Below, one piece after another: positions 34,966-42,398 of a stretch of 64,000 nt of DNA. Below the pieces are notes generated by a model. It made no database searches. It was given only the letters and a program-made list of their open reading frames with translations, and was not told the origin of the DNA. Source of the stretch: an uncultured Parabacteroides sp. (GTDB taxonomy: Bacteria; Bacteroidota; Bacteroidia; Bacteroidales; Tannerellaceae). The DNA is taken from positions 238,384 through 302,383 of the forward strand of contig CAJTMR010000001.1 in NCBI GenBank assembly GCA_910577325.1. Reading direction: 5' to 3'. How positions within the stretch are numbered: the first letter of the stretch is position 1; each line of letters starts with the position of its first letter. The position numbers and the translations under genes are program-made.

Positions 34966-36135
34966 ATGAGAAATTTAATTTTAATCGTAGTGTCTTTATT
35001 TATTTTTGCTTGTTCGTCAGAGAAAGGAAATGAACAAAGCGAGTATCATCATTTTGTTGTAGATATAAAGGGTAAATCGGATCCGGAACTATTAAAAGAG
35101 ACTATGGGGAATATAGAATCACGTTTGGTTCGGCTGGAAACAACTGATAGTTTGTTATTCAATGGAAAAGCTTCATGTCTGTATGTAGTAAGCGATTACT
35201 TATTTGTCGCAGATCTAAAACAAAATATAATTTTTCGTTATGATAAACAAGGAAAATTTATTAATAAAATAAATAGAAAAGGACAAGGTCCAGAAGAATA
35301 TATTACTTTGGCGAATATATACTTTAATGATAATGAGATTTATGTTTGTGACTTGACAAAAATGCTGGTGTATGATTTTAATGGCAAGTATTTAAAAACG
35401 ATTATACCACCTAAAGATGAAATAGGGCAGTTTTATATTGATCCATCAGGGTTGATTGTTCAGTCTCGTTATTATTTGGGCGATAGCCAGTTGATCGTTT
35501 ATGATGAAGATGGAAAACTTATTAAAGAATATTTTCCGACACCGGAAGTTCTTCGAAACTTTTGGATAGTACAGGGTTGTTATCGTTCAATAGGAGGCTA
35601 CAATGGGGGAACTTATGTTTCCAATTACTTTGATACGAATATCTATATGTTGGATGGTGATTCAATCCAAACTTTTGCGACATTCGATTTCGGAAGTATG
35701 AATCTCCCCAAAGACTTTTTTGAAGGGGAAACCAAAGAACTTGTCCCGAAGTTTAATGATTTTCGAGAAAACAATAAAGCTGTCCTTAATATCGATAATA
35801 CAACGATAACAGATGATTGGATCGTCTTTTGCCCGCCATTGTTTGAACCTAAAGAAGTCATATATTGCAATCGTAAGAACGGTAAATATTTGATCAATAA
35901 TGATTTTAGTGGTTTTTATGCTAAAGTTTTGGGAAAATACGATGCCCCTGATGGATATGATTCTCGAAGTGGAGAGTTTTATCGGTTGGTGAATGCTGCT
36001 TTACTCAAAGAGGCGATAGAGGAATTGCAGCAATCGGATGAACATTATTTGGAGAAATATCCTTTCCTGAAAGGAATTGACCCTGAAAAGATGGACGAAG
36101 AGTCCAATGACTGGGTTATTTTCTTTAAGATGTGA
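34966..36135 (+). CDS. Six-bladed beta-propeller-like lipoprotein 1
   Basis: A 389-residue lipoprotein (lipobox FACSS, Cys16). The body has repeated blade-like segments such as LFVADLKQNIIFRYDKQGKFINKI, GQGPEEYITLANIYF, and IYVCDLTKMLVYDFNGKYLK (in pieces), the pattern of the TolB-like/6-bladed propeller (BF3164-like) lipoproteins of Bacteroidales. The GQGPxE motif is shared with the protein at 37841 (GQGPGEF). Such genes often accompany short peptide genes. The function is not known; surface or periplasmic binding is likely. It starts a group of three related genes with a peptide gene in between. Confidence 0.82.
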   Translation: MRNLILIVVSLFIFACSSEKGNEQSEYHHFVVDIKGKSDPELLKETMGNIESRLVRLETTDSLLFNGKASCLYVVSDYLFVADLKQNIIFRYDKQGKFINKINRKGQGPEEYITLANIYFNDNEIYVCDLTKMLVYDFNGKYLKTIIPPKDEIGQFYIDPSGLIVQSRYYLGDSQLIVYDEDGKLIKEYFPTPEVLRNFWIVQGCYRSIGGYNGGTYVSNYFDTNIYMLDGDSIQTFATFDFGSMNLPKDFFEGETKELVPKFNDFRENNKAVLNIDNTTITDDWIVFCPPLFEPKEVIYCNRKNGKYLINNDFSGFYAKVLGKYDAPDGYDSRSGEFYRLVNAALLKEAIEELQQSDEHYLEKYPFLKGIDPEKMDEESNDWVIFFKM

Positions 36136-36252
36136 TAAGGAAAGATGGTGGTTCCCGATAGATTGGATTGTCTGTGTTTAAATGCAGGAAAAACGGTTAT
36201 TTCTGATGCTGTTACTGCTATCCAATAGAACCTATATTGGGGGAATGGAATT

Positions 36253-36279
36253 GTTGTTGAGGTTCTAAACCTCAACAAC
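36253..36279 (+). terminator. Strong 12-bp hairpin after propeller lipoprotein 1
   Basis: GTTGTTGAGGTT (36253-36264) and AACCTCAACAAC (36268-36279) pair perfectly around a 3-nt loop. It lies 118 nt after the stop and directly before the GT32-like relic. No T run follows. It may end the first transcript or be a relic of insertion. Confidence 0.45.
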
Positions 36280-36282
36280 ATG

Positions 36283-36570
36283 GAGATTTATTTAATCGAA
36301 AACAAGTTTTAGGAAATGCATTAATGGCCTCTGTCGCTAAAAATTCGTTTCTTTTATGTCTTAAATACCACTGGCCCATTTATGTTAACAGATGTATATG
36401 ATCTTTATTATGATAAAGAAAATGTTTATTTGATACCGGAAGAGTACGTTTCTCCATTTACAAAAAACGAGGTCATGTTATATATGAATGACCTCGTTGA
36501 TGAAGACGTACTGGATAAAAAATTAGATAAAGCTGTAGCTGTACATTATTTTTTTGGTACATGGTATTGA
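36283..36570 (+). pseudogene. Decayed GT32-like (DXD sugar-binding) glycosyltransferase, C-terminal part
   Basis: Two frames carry pieces of one protein. The first (about 36283-36360) reads DLFNRKQVLGNALMASVAKN. The second, after a shift, reads LNTTGPFMLTDVYDLYY, VYLIPEEYVSPF and finally AVAVHYFFGTWY up to the TGA at 36570. The combination NALMAS, TTGPFMLTDVY, PEEYVSPF and HYFFGTW follows the C-terminal half of GT32/OCH1-like and capsular-type sugar transferases. The N-terminal DXD half is missing. An ATG at 36382 could still translate 62 residues. This is an inference from motif order. Confidence 0.6.
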
Positions 36571-36600
36571 CCATTTTATTAACTAAATATAATTTGAAAG

Positions 36601-36744
36601 ATGAAGAAAATTTCTAAGATTTCTTTGAAAAAACAAGGTGCTATTTTAAGTAATGAAGAAATGGTAAAAATTTTTGGTAAAGGGACCTATCGTTGTTGCT
36701 GCGGTATGGGAAGTAATGTAACATGTCATGGAGTATGTCGATAG
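36601..36744 (+). CDS. Short cysteine-rich peptide with leader-like N-terminus (candidate RiPP precursor)
   Basis: A 47-residue open frame with ATG after a purine-rich GAAAG. Residues 1-28 look like a leader of the Bacteroidetes TIGR04149-type precursors: MKKISKISLKKQ, then LSNEEMVKIFGKG, where the usual double glycine is replaced by G-K-G. Residues 29-47 form a short core with Cys32, 33, 34, 42 and 46 (RCCCGMGSNVTCHGVC). No radical SAM enzyme, C39 protease or ABC exporter is in the window. The neighbours are propeller lipoproteins and broken glycosyltransferases. Its start, composition and position support a real gene; modification and export are inferred. Confidence 0.68.
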   Translation: MKKISKISLKKQGAILSNEEMVKIFGKGTYRCCCGMGSNVTCHGVCR

Positions 36745-36788
36745 TTCTTTAATTTGTTATAGGAATGATTGACATGCTCTATTAAATA

Positions 36789-37844
36789 ATGCTTATGGAT
36801 ATAAAGCGATTATACATATTTATATTACTTGTTTTTTCTTTTCCGATGATGGGGCAAATAAAAAATGAGTTACAGATCAGTACTCAGAAGCTAATGCCGT
36901 TGAAGTTATCGGATTTTGCAGAAATGCAGGATTCGATACTGCTTGACAAAAAGCCCGAAATGTGTCAATTCCAGTGGTTTTCAGACCAATATTTATATTT
37001 GGCAGGAATTAATATGGTTTATCAATACCATCTTTCCGGCAAATATATTCGGTCATTTGATTGTGGTGGATTTGTATTAGGTATTGCAGGCGATGATGTT
37101 AAACGTGAATTGTATATTCCGGTATCTAAAGATGATCAGATATCGCTAAACTGTTATGATTATTCCGGCAATTTGTTGAGGAAGTTTTCATTAGGACATA
37201 GTGTGTCGGCTTGTGTCCATTTTGAAAATGAAGTTTGGATGATACAGAATTTTATACAGGCTGATACTGTTTATTATGAATTGTCCAAGATCGACTGCAT
37301 GAATGGAGATATAAGCAAATTGGGCGTTTTTCATAAGGACTATTATTGATCCGGTTTTTCTATTGCTGCTGGAGCTGTTTTTTCGCGAGTTAATCAGAGA
37401 TTGTATTTTTCTGTGAATACGGATTCTACGCTGTTTCAAGTCCGGGGAAATCGTTTTGAACCTTATTTGCGTTGGAATATAAAGCCGGAGAAGCGTTTTT
37501 TTTCGGATCGGGATGTCATAGAGGGACATATATTAGCGGGGACTTATTTGTTTGTAAATTATTCCCGCAACGATCCTGATGATCCGGACGGAGTGTCTTG
37601 CAAGAAATACTTATATGTAAAGGATATAAAAGGAATATCGGGCGAATATAATGTGTGTTATGATGAACGCGGCCTGTCTGGTTGCTTTGAAGGGGTAATG
37701 GATGATTTATATCATACAGGAACAGTCTATTTGTCTATGCCATTTAATAAGCCGGATTGTTTGTGTTTTTCATCTGTGCAGGCAGATAAACAGATGAAGA
37801 AAAATAATTATTGTATTTATTTAGTACATGTGAAAAATAAATGA
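36789..37844 (+). pseudogene. Beta-propeller-like protein 2, interrupted by one in-frame TGA
   Basis: The reading frame from ATG 36789 to the stop at 37844 is in one phase (about 350 codons) apart from a TGA at 37347-37349. The N-terminal part has a signal peptide ending MMGQ without a lipobox cysteine and blade-like segments (YLYLAGINMVYQYHLSGKYI). After the TGA it continues with SGFSIAAGAVFSRVNQRLYF and further blades. A single G-to-A change from TGG (Trp) would explain it. The length of the restored product matches its neighbours (389 and 353 residues). It is coupled to the next gene by an ATGA overlap. ATG 36795 is an alternative start. Confidence 0.78.
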
Positions 37845-38902
37845 AAAAGGTATATGTAGTATATTTTTTGTGGATGATTTTGGTCTCCTGTGAAGTAAAT
37901 CAGCAAGGGAAGTTGCCTGTTATTCCGGTTGATTTGGATAATCATCGGACGATATCTTTGTCTGGGATTACCCAAGATGTGAAAAACATACGTTTGGAAT
38001 TGACCGAACAGAGCCTGATAAGTGATCATGTTACGCGTGTGATTTATACGGATGACTATATTTTTTTGATAGACCGTAAGAACCCGACTCCCATTATGTT
38101 TGACGGCAATGGAAAATTCCTTCGTACAATAGGTTCGATGGGACAAGGACCGGGTGAATTTACCGGTATGATGGACATTGCAGCTGATTTTCAAAATGAA
38201 TATTTATATATAACAACTTTGTCTAAATTGTTACTGTATGATTTTGACGGGAATTTCATACGAGAAAAAAAGTATGTGGAAAAGAATGTAAGATATGCGA
38301 ATTTTGCTAATGGCAGTTTGATATTGATAAGTGAAAGAGATGAGGAGGGAGAAGACGGTCGTATCCAAAAGACGAATCTTGATTTCGTAAGCACTGATTT
38401 GGAAATAACAGATAGCTTGCATCTGAAAACGTATGTTAATCCACGTATGCTTTGGTGGCATTCCCACCAAGATTTTATTACCGAAAGTTCGGGAAATGTC
38501 TATCAATATTATTATGAATTTAATTCTGAACCATTCTTGCGAGATACGTTATATCAATTGGAGGGAAACGAACGTATCCCGAGCCTGAAAGTTGATTTTG
38601 GAACAACCGGCGTCGATGTTGAGGGAGAACGAACATTGGCGTTGTGGAATATCTATCGGAGCAATCGATATGTTTTCTCTGCCTATTGGGTCGCAGACAG
38701 GTATATGCGTTTTTGTTATGACCTAAAAGAAATGACGGGCTATAATATGGAGAAAGGATATGAAGATGATATAAACCATAGTGGTATAGTTGACATCCGC
38801 CCCTTGAACACAGATACAGAGCGTTATTATTATTTTTATACACAGGAGAGGCATTCGGAGGAAGAAAATCAGGTATTGTGCATCGGCACTTTGAAAAAAT
38901 AG
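37841..38902 (+). CDS. Six-bladed beta-propeller-like lipoprotein 3
   Basis: A 353-residue lipoprotein (lipobox LVSC, Cys17) with propeller-like blades: DYIFLIDRKNPTPIMFDGNG, GSMGQGPGEFTGMMDI and YLYITTLSKLLLYDFDGNFI. The GQGPGEF segment and the DFDGNF/DFNGKY blades match the lipoprotein at 34966, so the two are paralogues. It starts within the stop of the interrupted gene 2 (4-nt overlap). The partner and ligand are unknown. It is probably on the outer membrane or facing the periplasm, and it is the last intact gene of the island. Confidence 0.82.
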   Translation: MKKVYVVYFLWMILVSCEVNQQGKLPVIPVDLDNHRTISLSGITQDVKNIRLELTEQSLISDHVTRVIYTDDYIFLIDRKNPTPIMFDGNGKFLRTIGSMGQGPGEFTGMMDIAADFQNEYLYITTLSKLLLYDFDGNFIREKKYVEKNVRYANFANGSLILISERDEEGEDGRIQKTNLDFVSTDLEITDSLHLKTYVNPRMLWWHSHQDFITESSGNVYQYYYEFNSEPFLRDTLYQLEGNERIPSLKVDFGTTGVDVEGERTLALWNIYRSNRYVFSAYWVADRYMRFCYDLKEMTGYNMEKGYEDDINHSGIVDIRPLNTDTERYYYFYTQERHSEEENQVLCIGTLKK

Positions 38903-39272
38903 AAACGATATTGTGAGATATATGAAAAAGAATAATATTTTATTATTTATATTGGACTTACTTGATGTAAAGTATATCATAAGAATGATTTGAACCCGCA
39001 TGTGTGGCGTGCGCATACGGGATGCGTGATGCAGGAAATGAAAGCCACGGCCGGAATCGTAACAGAAGAATTGCGTTTGATGGAACGTCTCTTCCAACCA
39101 CTGAAAAAGGTCTTGCGGGAAGGAATGTAAGTGGCTTTCCGGGTGCGAGCCTCCGCCGTTCAAACAGCCAGATGAGGTTTGAAGAGGAGGATGTGACAAA
39201 TATATCCTGCGGGAGCAACCTGAAAAAGATAAAAAACTTGTATGTTTGTAGGAATAAAACAGAAAATGCGAA
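38903..39272. other. Intergenic region with a possible gene relic
   Basis: The base composition changes from AT-rich to more GC-rich near 38990. A frame from about 38997 to the stop at 39128-39130 reads HVWRAHTGCVMQEMKATAGI then VTEELRLMERLFQPLKKVL, a natural-looking helical C-terminus of an unidentified protein; ATG 39029 would give 33 residues. Nothing else is recognisable. It marks the right border of the accessory island. Confidence 0.4.
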
Positions 39273-39761
39273 ATGAAGACATTAGTACATACCGACAAAG
39301 AACTGATTGAAGAGACCATTAAGAAGTGTGATATCTGTTATGTGGGACTGGCCGATACGGATGGGACTCCCTATGTATTGCCGATGAACTTCGGCTATCG
39401 TGATGGTGTTATATACCTGCATTCGGCACAGGAAGGACGGAGTATCTCCGTTTTGGAACGGAATCCGCGCGTCTGCATTACGTTTAGTACGGACCATGAT
39501 CTCGTTTTCCAGCATCCGGAGGTCGCTTGTAGCTACCGGATGCGCTCCAAGAGCGTAATCTGCTGGGGTAAAGTTCGCTTTGAAGAAGATTTCGACAAGA
39601 AGACGGAAGCTCTGGATATCATTATGAAACAATATTCGGATAAGGAATTCCGTTATTCCGATCCGGCTGTGAAGAATGTCAAAATATGGATTGTGGAAAT
39701 GGATGAAGTGACCTGCAAGGAATTCGGAGCACCGCATAATAAGTTGAAAATGGGAAGTTGA
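39273..39761 (+). CDS. Pyridoxamine 5'-phosphate oxidase-like flavin-binding protein (NimA-like)
   Basis: A 162-residue split-barrel flavoprotein of the PNPOx-like group. CYVGLADTDGTPYVLPMNFG and YLHSAQEGRSISVLERNPRV, followed by VCITFSTDHDLV, are typical of the 5-nitroimidazole-reductase-like (Nim) branch. Members bind FMN and may reduce nitro groups, but most have no proven substrate. Resistance cannot be inferred from this alone. It is a single gene between the accessory island and cysE. Confidence 0.85.
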   Translation: MKTLVHTDKELIEETIKKCDICYVGLADTDGTPYVLPMNFGYRDGVIYLHSAQEGRSISVLERNPRVCITFSTDHDLVFQHPEVACSYRMRSKSVICWGKVRFEEDFDKKTEALDIIMKQYSDKEFRYSDPAVKNVKIWIVEMDEVTCKEFGAPHNKLKMGS

Positions 39762-39826
39762 TATTGCCGGGCGTTTGTCTTTTTGGATAAAGCGTTGTAT
39801 GATGGGCAAATAATTGTCCGCTGTCA

Positions 39827-39857
39827 ATTGTTCATTTTCAATTTATTCTTACTTTTG
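39827..39857 (+). promoter_or_regulatory. Promoter of the serine acetyltransferase gene
   Basis: ATTG (39827-39830), a 19-nt spacer and TACTTTTG (39850-39857). The -33 box is inside TGTCAATTG, exactly as at 19252-19282. ATG 39883 is 25 nt downstream. Confidence 0.72.
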
Positions 39858-39882
39858 TTGCCAAATACGATATGGCTGAATA

Positions 39883-40833
39883 ATGGGATTGCAAAAGCAT
39901 AGCAAGGTCTTGAATGATACGGTTGAGATGCTCTCGGACGAGGGGTCTTACCATCAACTGTTTCATGCTTACCGCGATGAAGAGGCGCTTCCTTCGGGTG
40001 AGGTGCTGAAAGAGATCATAGATTTGTGCCGGGCAATCCTTTTTCCCGGTTATTACGGGAATGCACGGATCAGCAAGCAGACCATCCGTTTCCATACCGG
40101 CGTGAACGTCGGAACGTTGCATACGCTGCTTACCAAGCAGATTTATGCAGGGCTTTGTTTTGCTGATACGACCTGTGTCTCTTGCCCTGAAGAAAAGATA
40201 CTTGCCGAGGCGGAGAATCTGTCGGGAGCCTTTATCCGCACGCTTCCCGAAATACGCACTCTGTTGGCGACGGATGCCGAAGCCGCTTTCAACGGCGATC
40301 CCGCTGCGCAGAACATCAACGAAGTTATTTTTTGCTATCCCGGTTTCCGGGCTGTCTGCAACTATCGCATTGCGCACCAGCTATACCGGTTGGGCGTTCC
40401 TTTTATTCCCCGCATGATTACCGAAATGGCCCATTCGGAGACAGGTATCGATATCCATCCGGGTGCAGAGATCGGGAACTATTTCTCGATCGACCACGGG
40501 ACGGGAACCGTTATCGGTGAGACCAGCGTGATCGGAAACCACGTCCGTATCTTCCAGGGAGTCAGTCTGGCAGGAGAGAAACTGCCGCCTGACGAAAACG
40601 GGAATGCGATACGTGGTGTGCCGCGCCATCCGGTGTTGGGCGACCATGTGACGGTTTATTCCAATGCTACATTGTTGGGACGCATTCGTATTGGCGAGGG
40701 AGCTACGATCTGTGGTAACGTCTGGATCACGGAAGATGTTCCGGCGGGAGTAACCGTGAGCCAGCAGACAGTGAATAAATGTCAGTGGACAGTCAGTGAA
40801 ATCGGAGAACAAAGAACAAAGAACAATCAATAA
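39883..40833 (+). CDS. cysE: Serine O-acetyltransferase
   Basis: A 316-residue cytoplasmic enzyme that should transfer an acetyl group from acetyl-CoA to L-serine, the first step of cysteine synthesis. The N-terminal helical domain (to about residue 185) leads to a left-handed beta-helix with hexapeptide repeats: GIDIHPGAEIGNYFSIDHGT, GTVIGETSVIGNHVRIFQGV and GRIRIGEGATICGNVWIT. The catalytic histidine region is DHGTGTVIGE. The protein resembles the longer EpsC/SrpH type rather than the 273-residue E. coli CysE. A recognisable promoter precedes it. Confidence 0.9.
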   Translation: MGLQKHSKVLNDTVEMLSDEGSYHQLFHAYRDEEALPSGEVLKEIIDLCRAILFPGYYGNARISKQTIRFHTGVNVGTLHTLLTKQIYAGLCFADTTCVSCPEEKILAEAENLSGAFIRTLPEIRTLLATDAEAAFNGDPAAQNINEVIFCYPGFRAVCNYRIAHQLYRLGVPFIPRMITEMAHSETGIDIHPGAEIGNYFSIDHGTGTVIGETSVIGNHVRIFQGVSLAGEKLPPDENGNAIRGVPRHPVLGDHVTVYSNATLLGRIRIGEGATICGNVWITEDVPAGVTVSQQTVNKCQWTVSEIGEQRTKNNQ

Positions 40834-40886
40834 TTAAAAGAATTACTAATAAACGATGAGGAATCATTGTTAACTTTCAACTTAAA

Positions 40887-42398
40887 ATGAGCGAAACATT
40901 TGAAATGGTGGCTAAGACCCTTTACGGGTTGGAAGAAATCTTGGCCGGCGAGTTGTTATCTTTAGGTGCCAACGATATACAGATTGGCCGCCGGATGGTT
41001 TCTTTTACCGGAGATAAGGAAGTGCTTTACAAAGCCAACTTCTATTGCCGTACGGCATTGCGTATCTTGAAGCCTATCTATCACTTTAAAGCCAAAGACG
41101 CCGATACTGTCTACAAAGAGGTTAAGAAGGTGAAATGGGAAAACTACATGTCTCTGGACAAGACGTTTGCCATCGACTCTGTAATCTACTCTGAAGATTT
41201 CAATCACTCCAAGTTTGTTGCTTATCGTACGAAGGATGCGATTGTGGACTATTTCATGGAGAAGGACCAGAAACGTCCCTCTGTCCGTGTAAACAATCCG
41301 GATTTGTATATCAATATTCATATTTCACATAACGACTGTACGCTCTCCATCGACAGTTCGGGCGAAAGCCTGCATAAACGCGGTTACCGTGTGGACCAGA
41401 CGGAAGCTCCGTTGAATGAAGTGCTGGCTGCCGGTATGATCTTGAAAACAGGTTGGAAAGGCGAATCGAATTTCGTCGATCCGATGTGCGGTTCCGGTAC
41501 GTTGCTGATCGAAGCGGCGATGATCGCTTTAAATATTGCGCCGGGCGTGCATCGTAAGGAGTTTGCTTTCGAGAAATGGATCGATTTCGACCAGGAGCTG
41601 TTCGACCGCATCTATAACGACGAGAGTCAGGAACGTGAGTTTAATTTCAAATGTTATGGAGCCGATATCAATCCGGCGGCGATCGAGATTGCCGAGAAAA
41701 ATATCCGTAGCGCCGGCCTGATGAAATATATCGAGCTGAAGACCCAGCCGTTCCAGCAGTGCACGGAGGCTCCGCAGCCGGGCATCATGGTGACCAATCC
41801 TCCGTACGGTGAACGTATTTCCAGCCGGGATTTGTTGGGGTTGTACAACATGATCGGCGAACGCGTCAAACATGTGTTTACCGGCTATAAGGTTTGGATT
41901 CTGAGCTATAAGGATGAATGCTTCGACAAGATCGGCTTGAAACCGAGTGAAAAGATGAAACTTATGAACGGATCGTTGGAATGCGAATACCGTTGCTACG
42001 ATATATTCGAGGGGAAAATCAAAGATTATAAGAAGGCGCTGAACGAAGAGGGGGAAGCACGTCCTTCCCGTCCGGAAAGACCTTCTTTCGAACGTAAGCC
42101 GGACCGTCCTAATTTCCGTACCGACCGTATGGATCGTCCCGACCGCCGTTTTGCCGCCGCGCATGCCGAGGATGACAGTGAGCGGGCTCCTTTTATTCCC
42201 GGTAAACGCTATTTTGGCGATGACCGTGCGGATGGTCGTACGGCTCGTAAGGATTTTGGCGGAAGACGTCCTGTCAAGAGGCACTTTAAGGATGATGAAG
42301 ATTTTGGCGGCAAGAAGAAGTTCGGAGACAAGAAGTTCGGTGAGCGTTCGTTTAAGAAACCATTCAAAAGAAAGGGAAGAGATGAATTTGAAGATTAA
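40887..42398 (+). CDS. THUMP-domain class I RNA methyltransferase (RlmL-type) with charged tail
   Basis: A 503-residue protein. Residues 1 to about 160 contain a THUMP RNA-binding domain (VAKTLYGLEEILAGELLSLG, NIHISHNDCTLSIDSSGESL). The methyltransferase core follows, with FVDPMCGSGTLLIEAAMIAL near residue 195, GADINPAAIEIAEKN and the catalytic NPPYGER. It methylates guanine N2 in 23S rRNA in its E. coli relative. The last 120 or so residues form a low-complexity tail rich in Arg, Asp, Pro and Lys (RPDRPNFRTDRMDRPDRRF), likely unstructured and RNA-binding. It overlaps the next gene by 17 nt. Confidence 0.9.
   Translation: MSETFEMVAKTLYGLEEILAGELLSLGANDIQIGRRMVSFTGDKEVLYKANFYCRTALRILKPIYHFKAKDADTVYKEVKKVKWENYMSLDKTFAIDSVIYSEDFNHSKFVAYRTKDAIVDYFMEKDQKRPSVRVNNPDLYINIHISHNDCTLSIDSSGESLHKRGYRVDQTEAPLNEVLAAGMILKTGWKGESNFVDPMCGSGTLLIEAAMIALNIAPGVHRKEFAFEKWIDFDQELFDRIYNDESQEREFNFKCYGADINPAAIEIAEKNIRSAGLMKYIELKTQPFQQCTEAPQPGIMVTNPPYGERISSRDLLGLYNMIGERVKHVFTGYKVWILSYKDECFDKIGLKPSEKMKLMNGSLECEYRCYDIFEGKIKDYKKALNEEGEARPSRPERPSFERKPDRPNFRTDRMDRPDRRFAAAHAEDDSERAPFIPGKRYFGDDRADGRTARKDFGGRRPVKRHFKDDEDFGGKKKFGDKKFGERSFKKPFKRKGRDEFED

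Noticed and set aside
37347..37349. TGA as selenocysteine or a reassigned codon in propeller gene 2
   Set aside because: No selenocysteine-insertion structure was recognised, other genes use TGA as stop, and a TGG-to-TGA change explains it.
39273..39761. Calling the flavin-binding protein a nitroimidazole resistance gene
   Set aside because: The fold is shared by many proteins without this activity, so resistance cannot be claimed from sequence alone.
42151..42381. N-terminal extension of the S9 peptidase
   Set aside because: The extension lies within the methyltransferase coding region, and a normal signal peptide begins at 42382.
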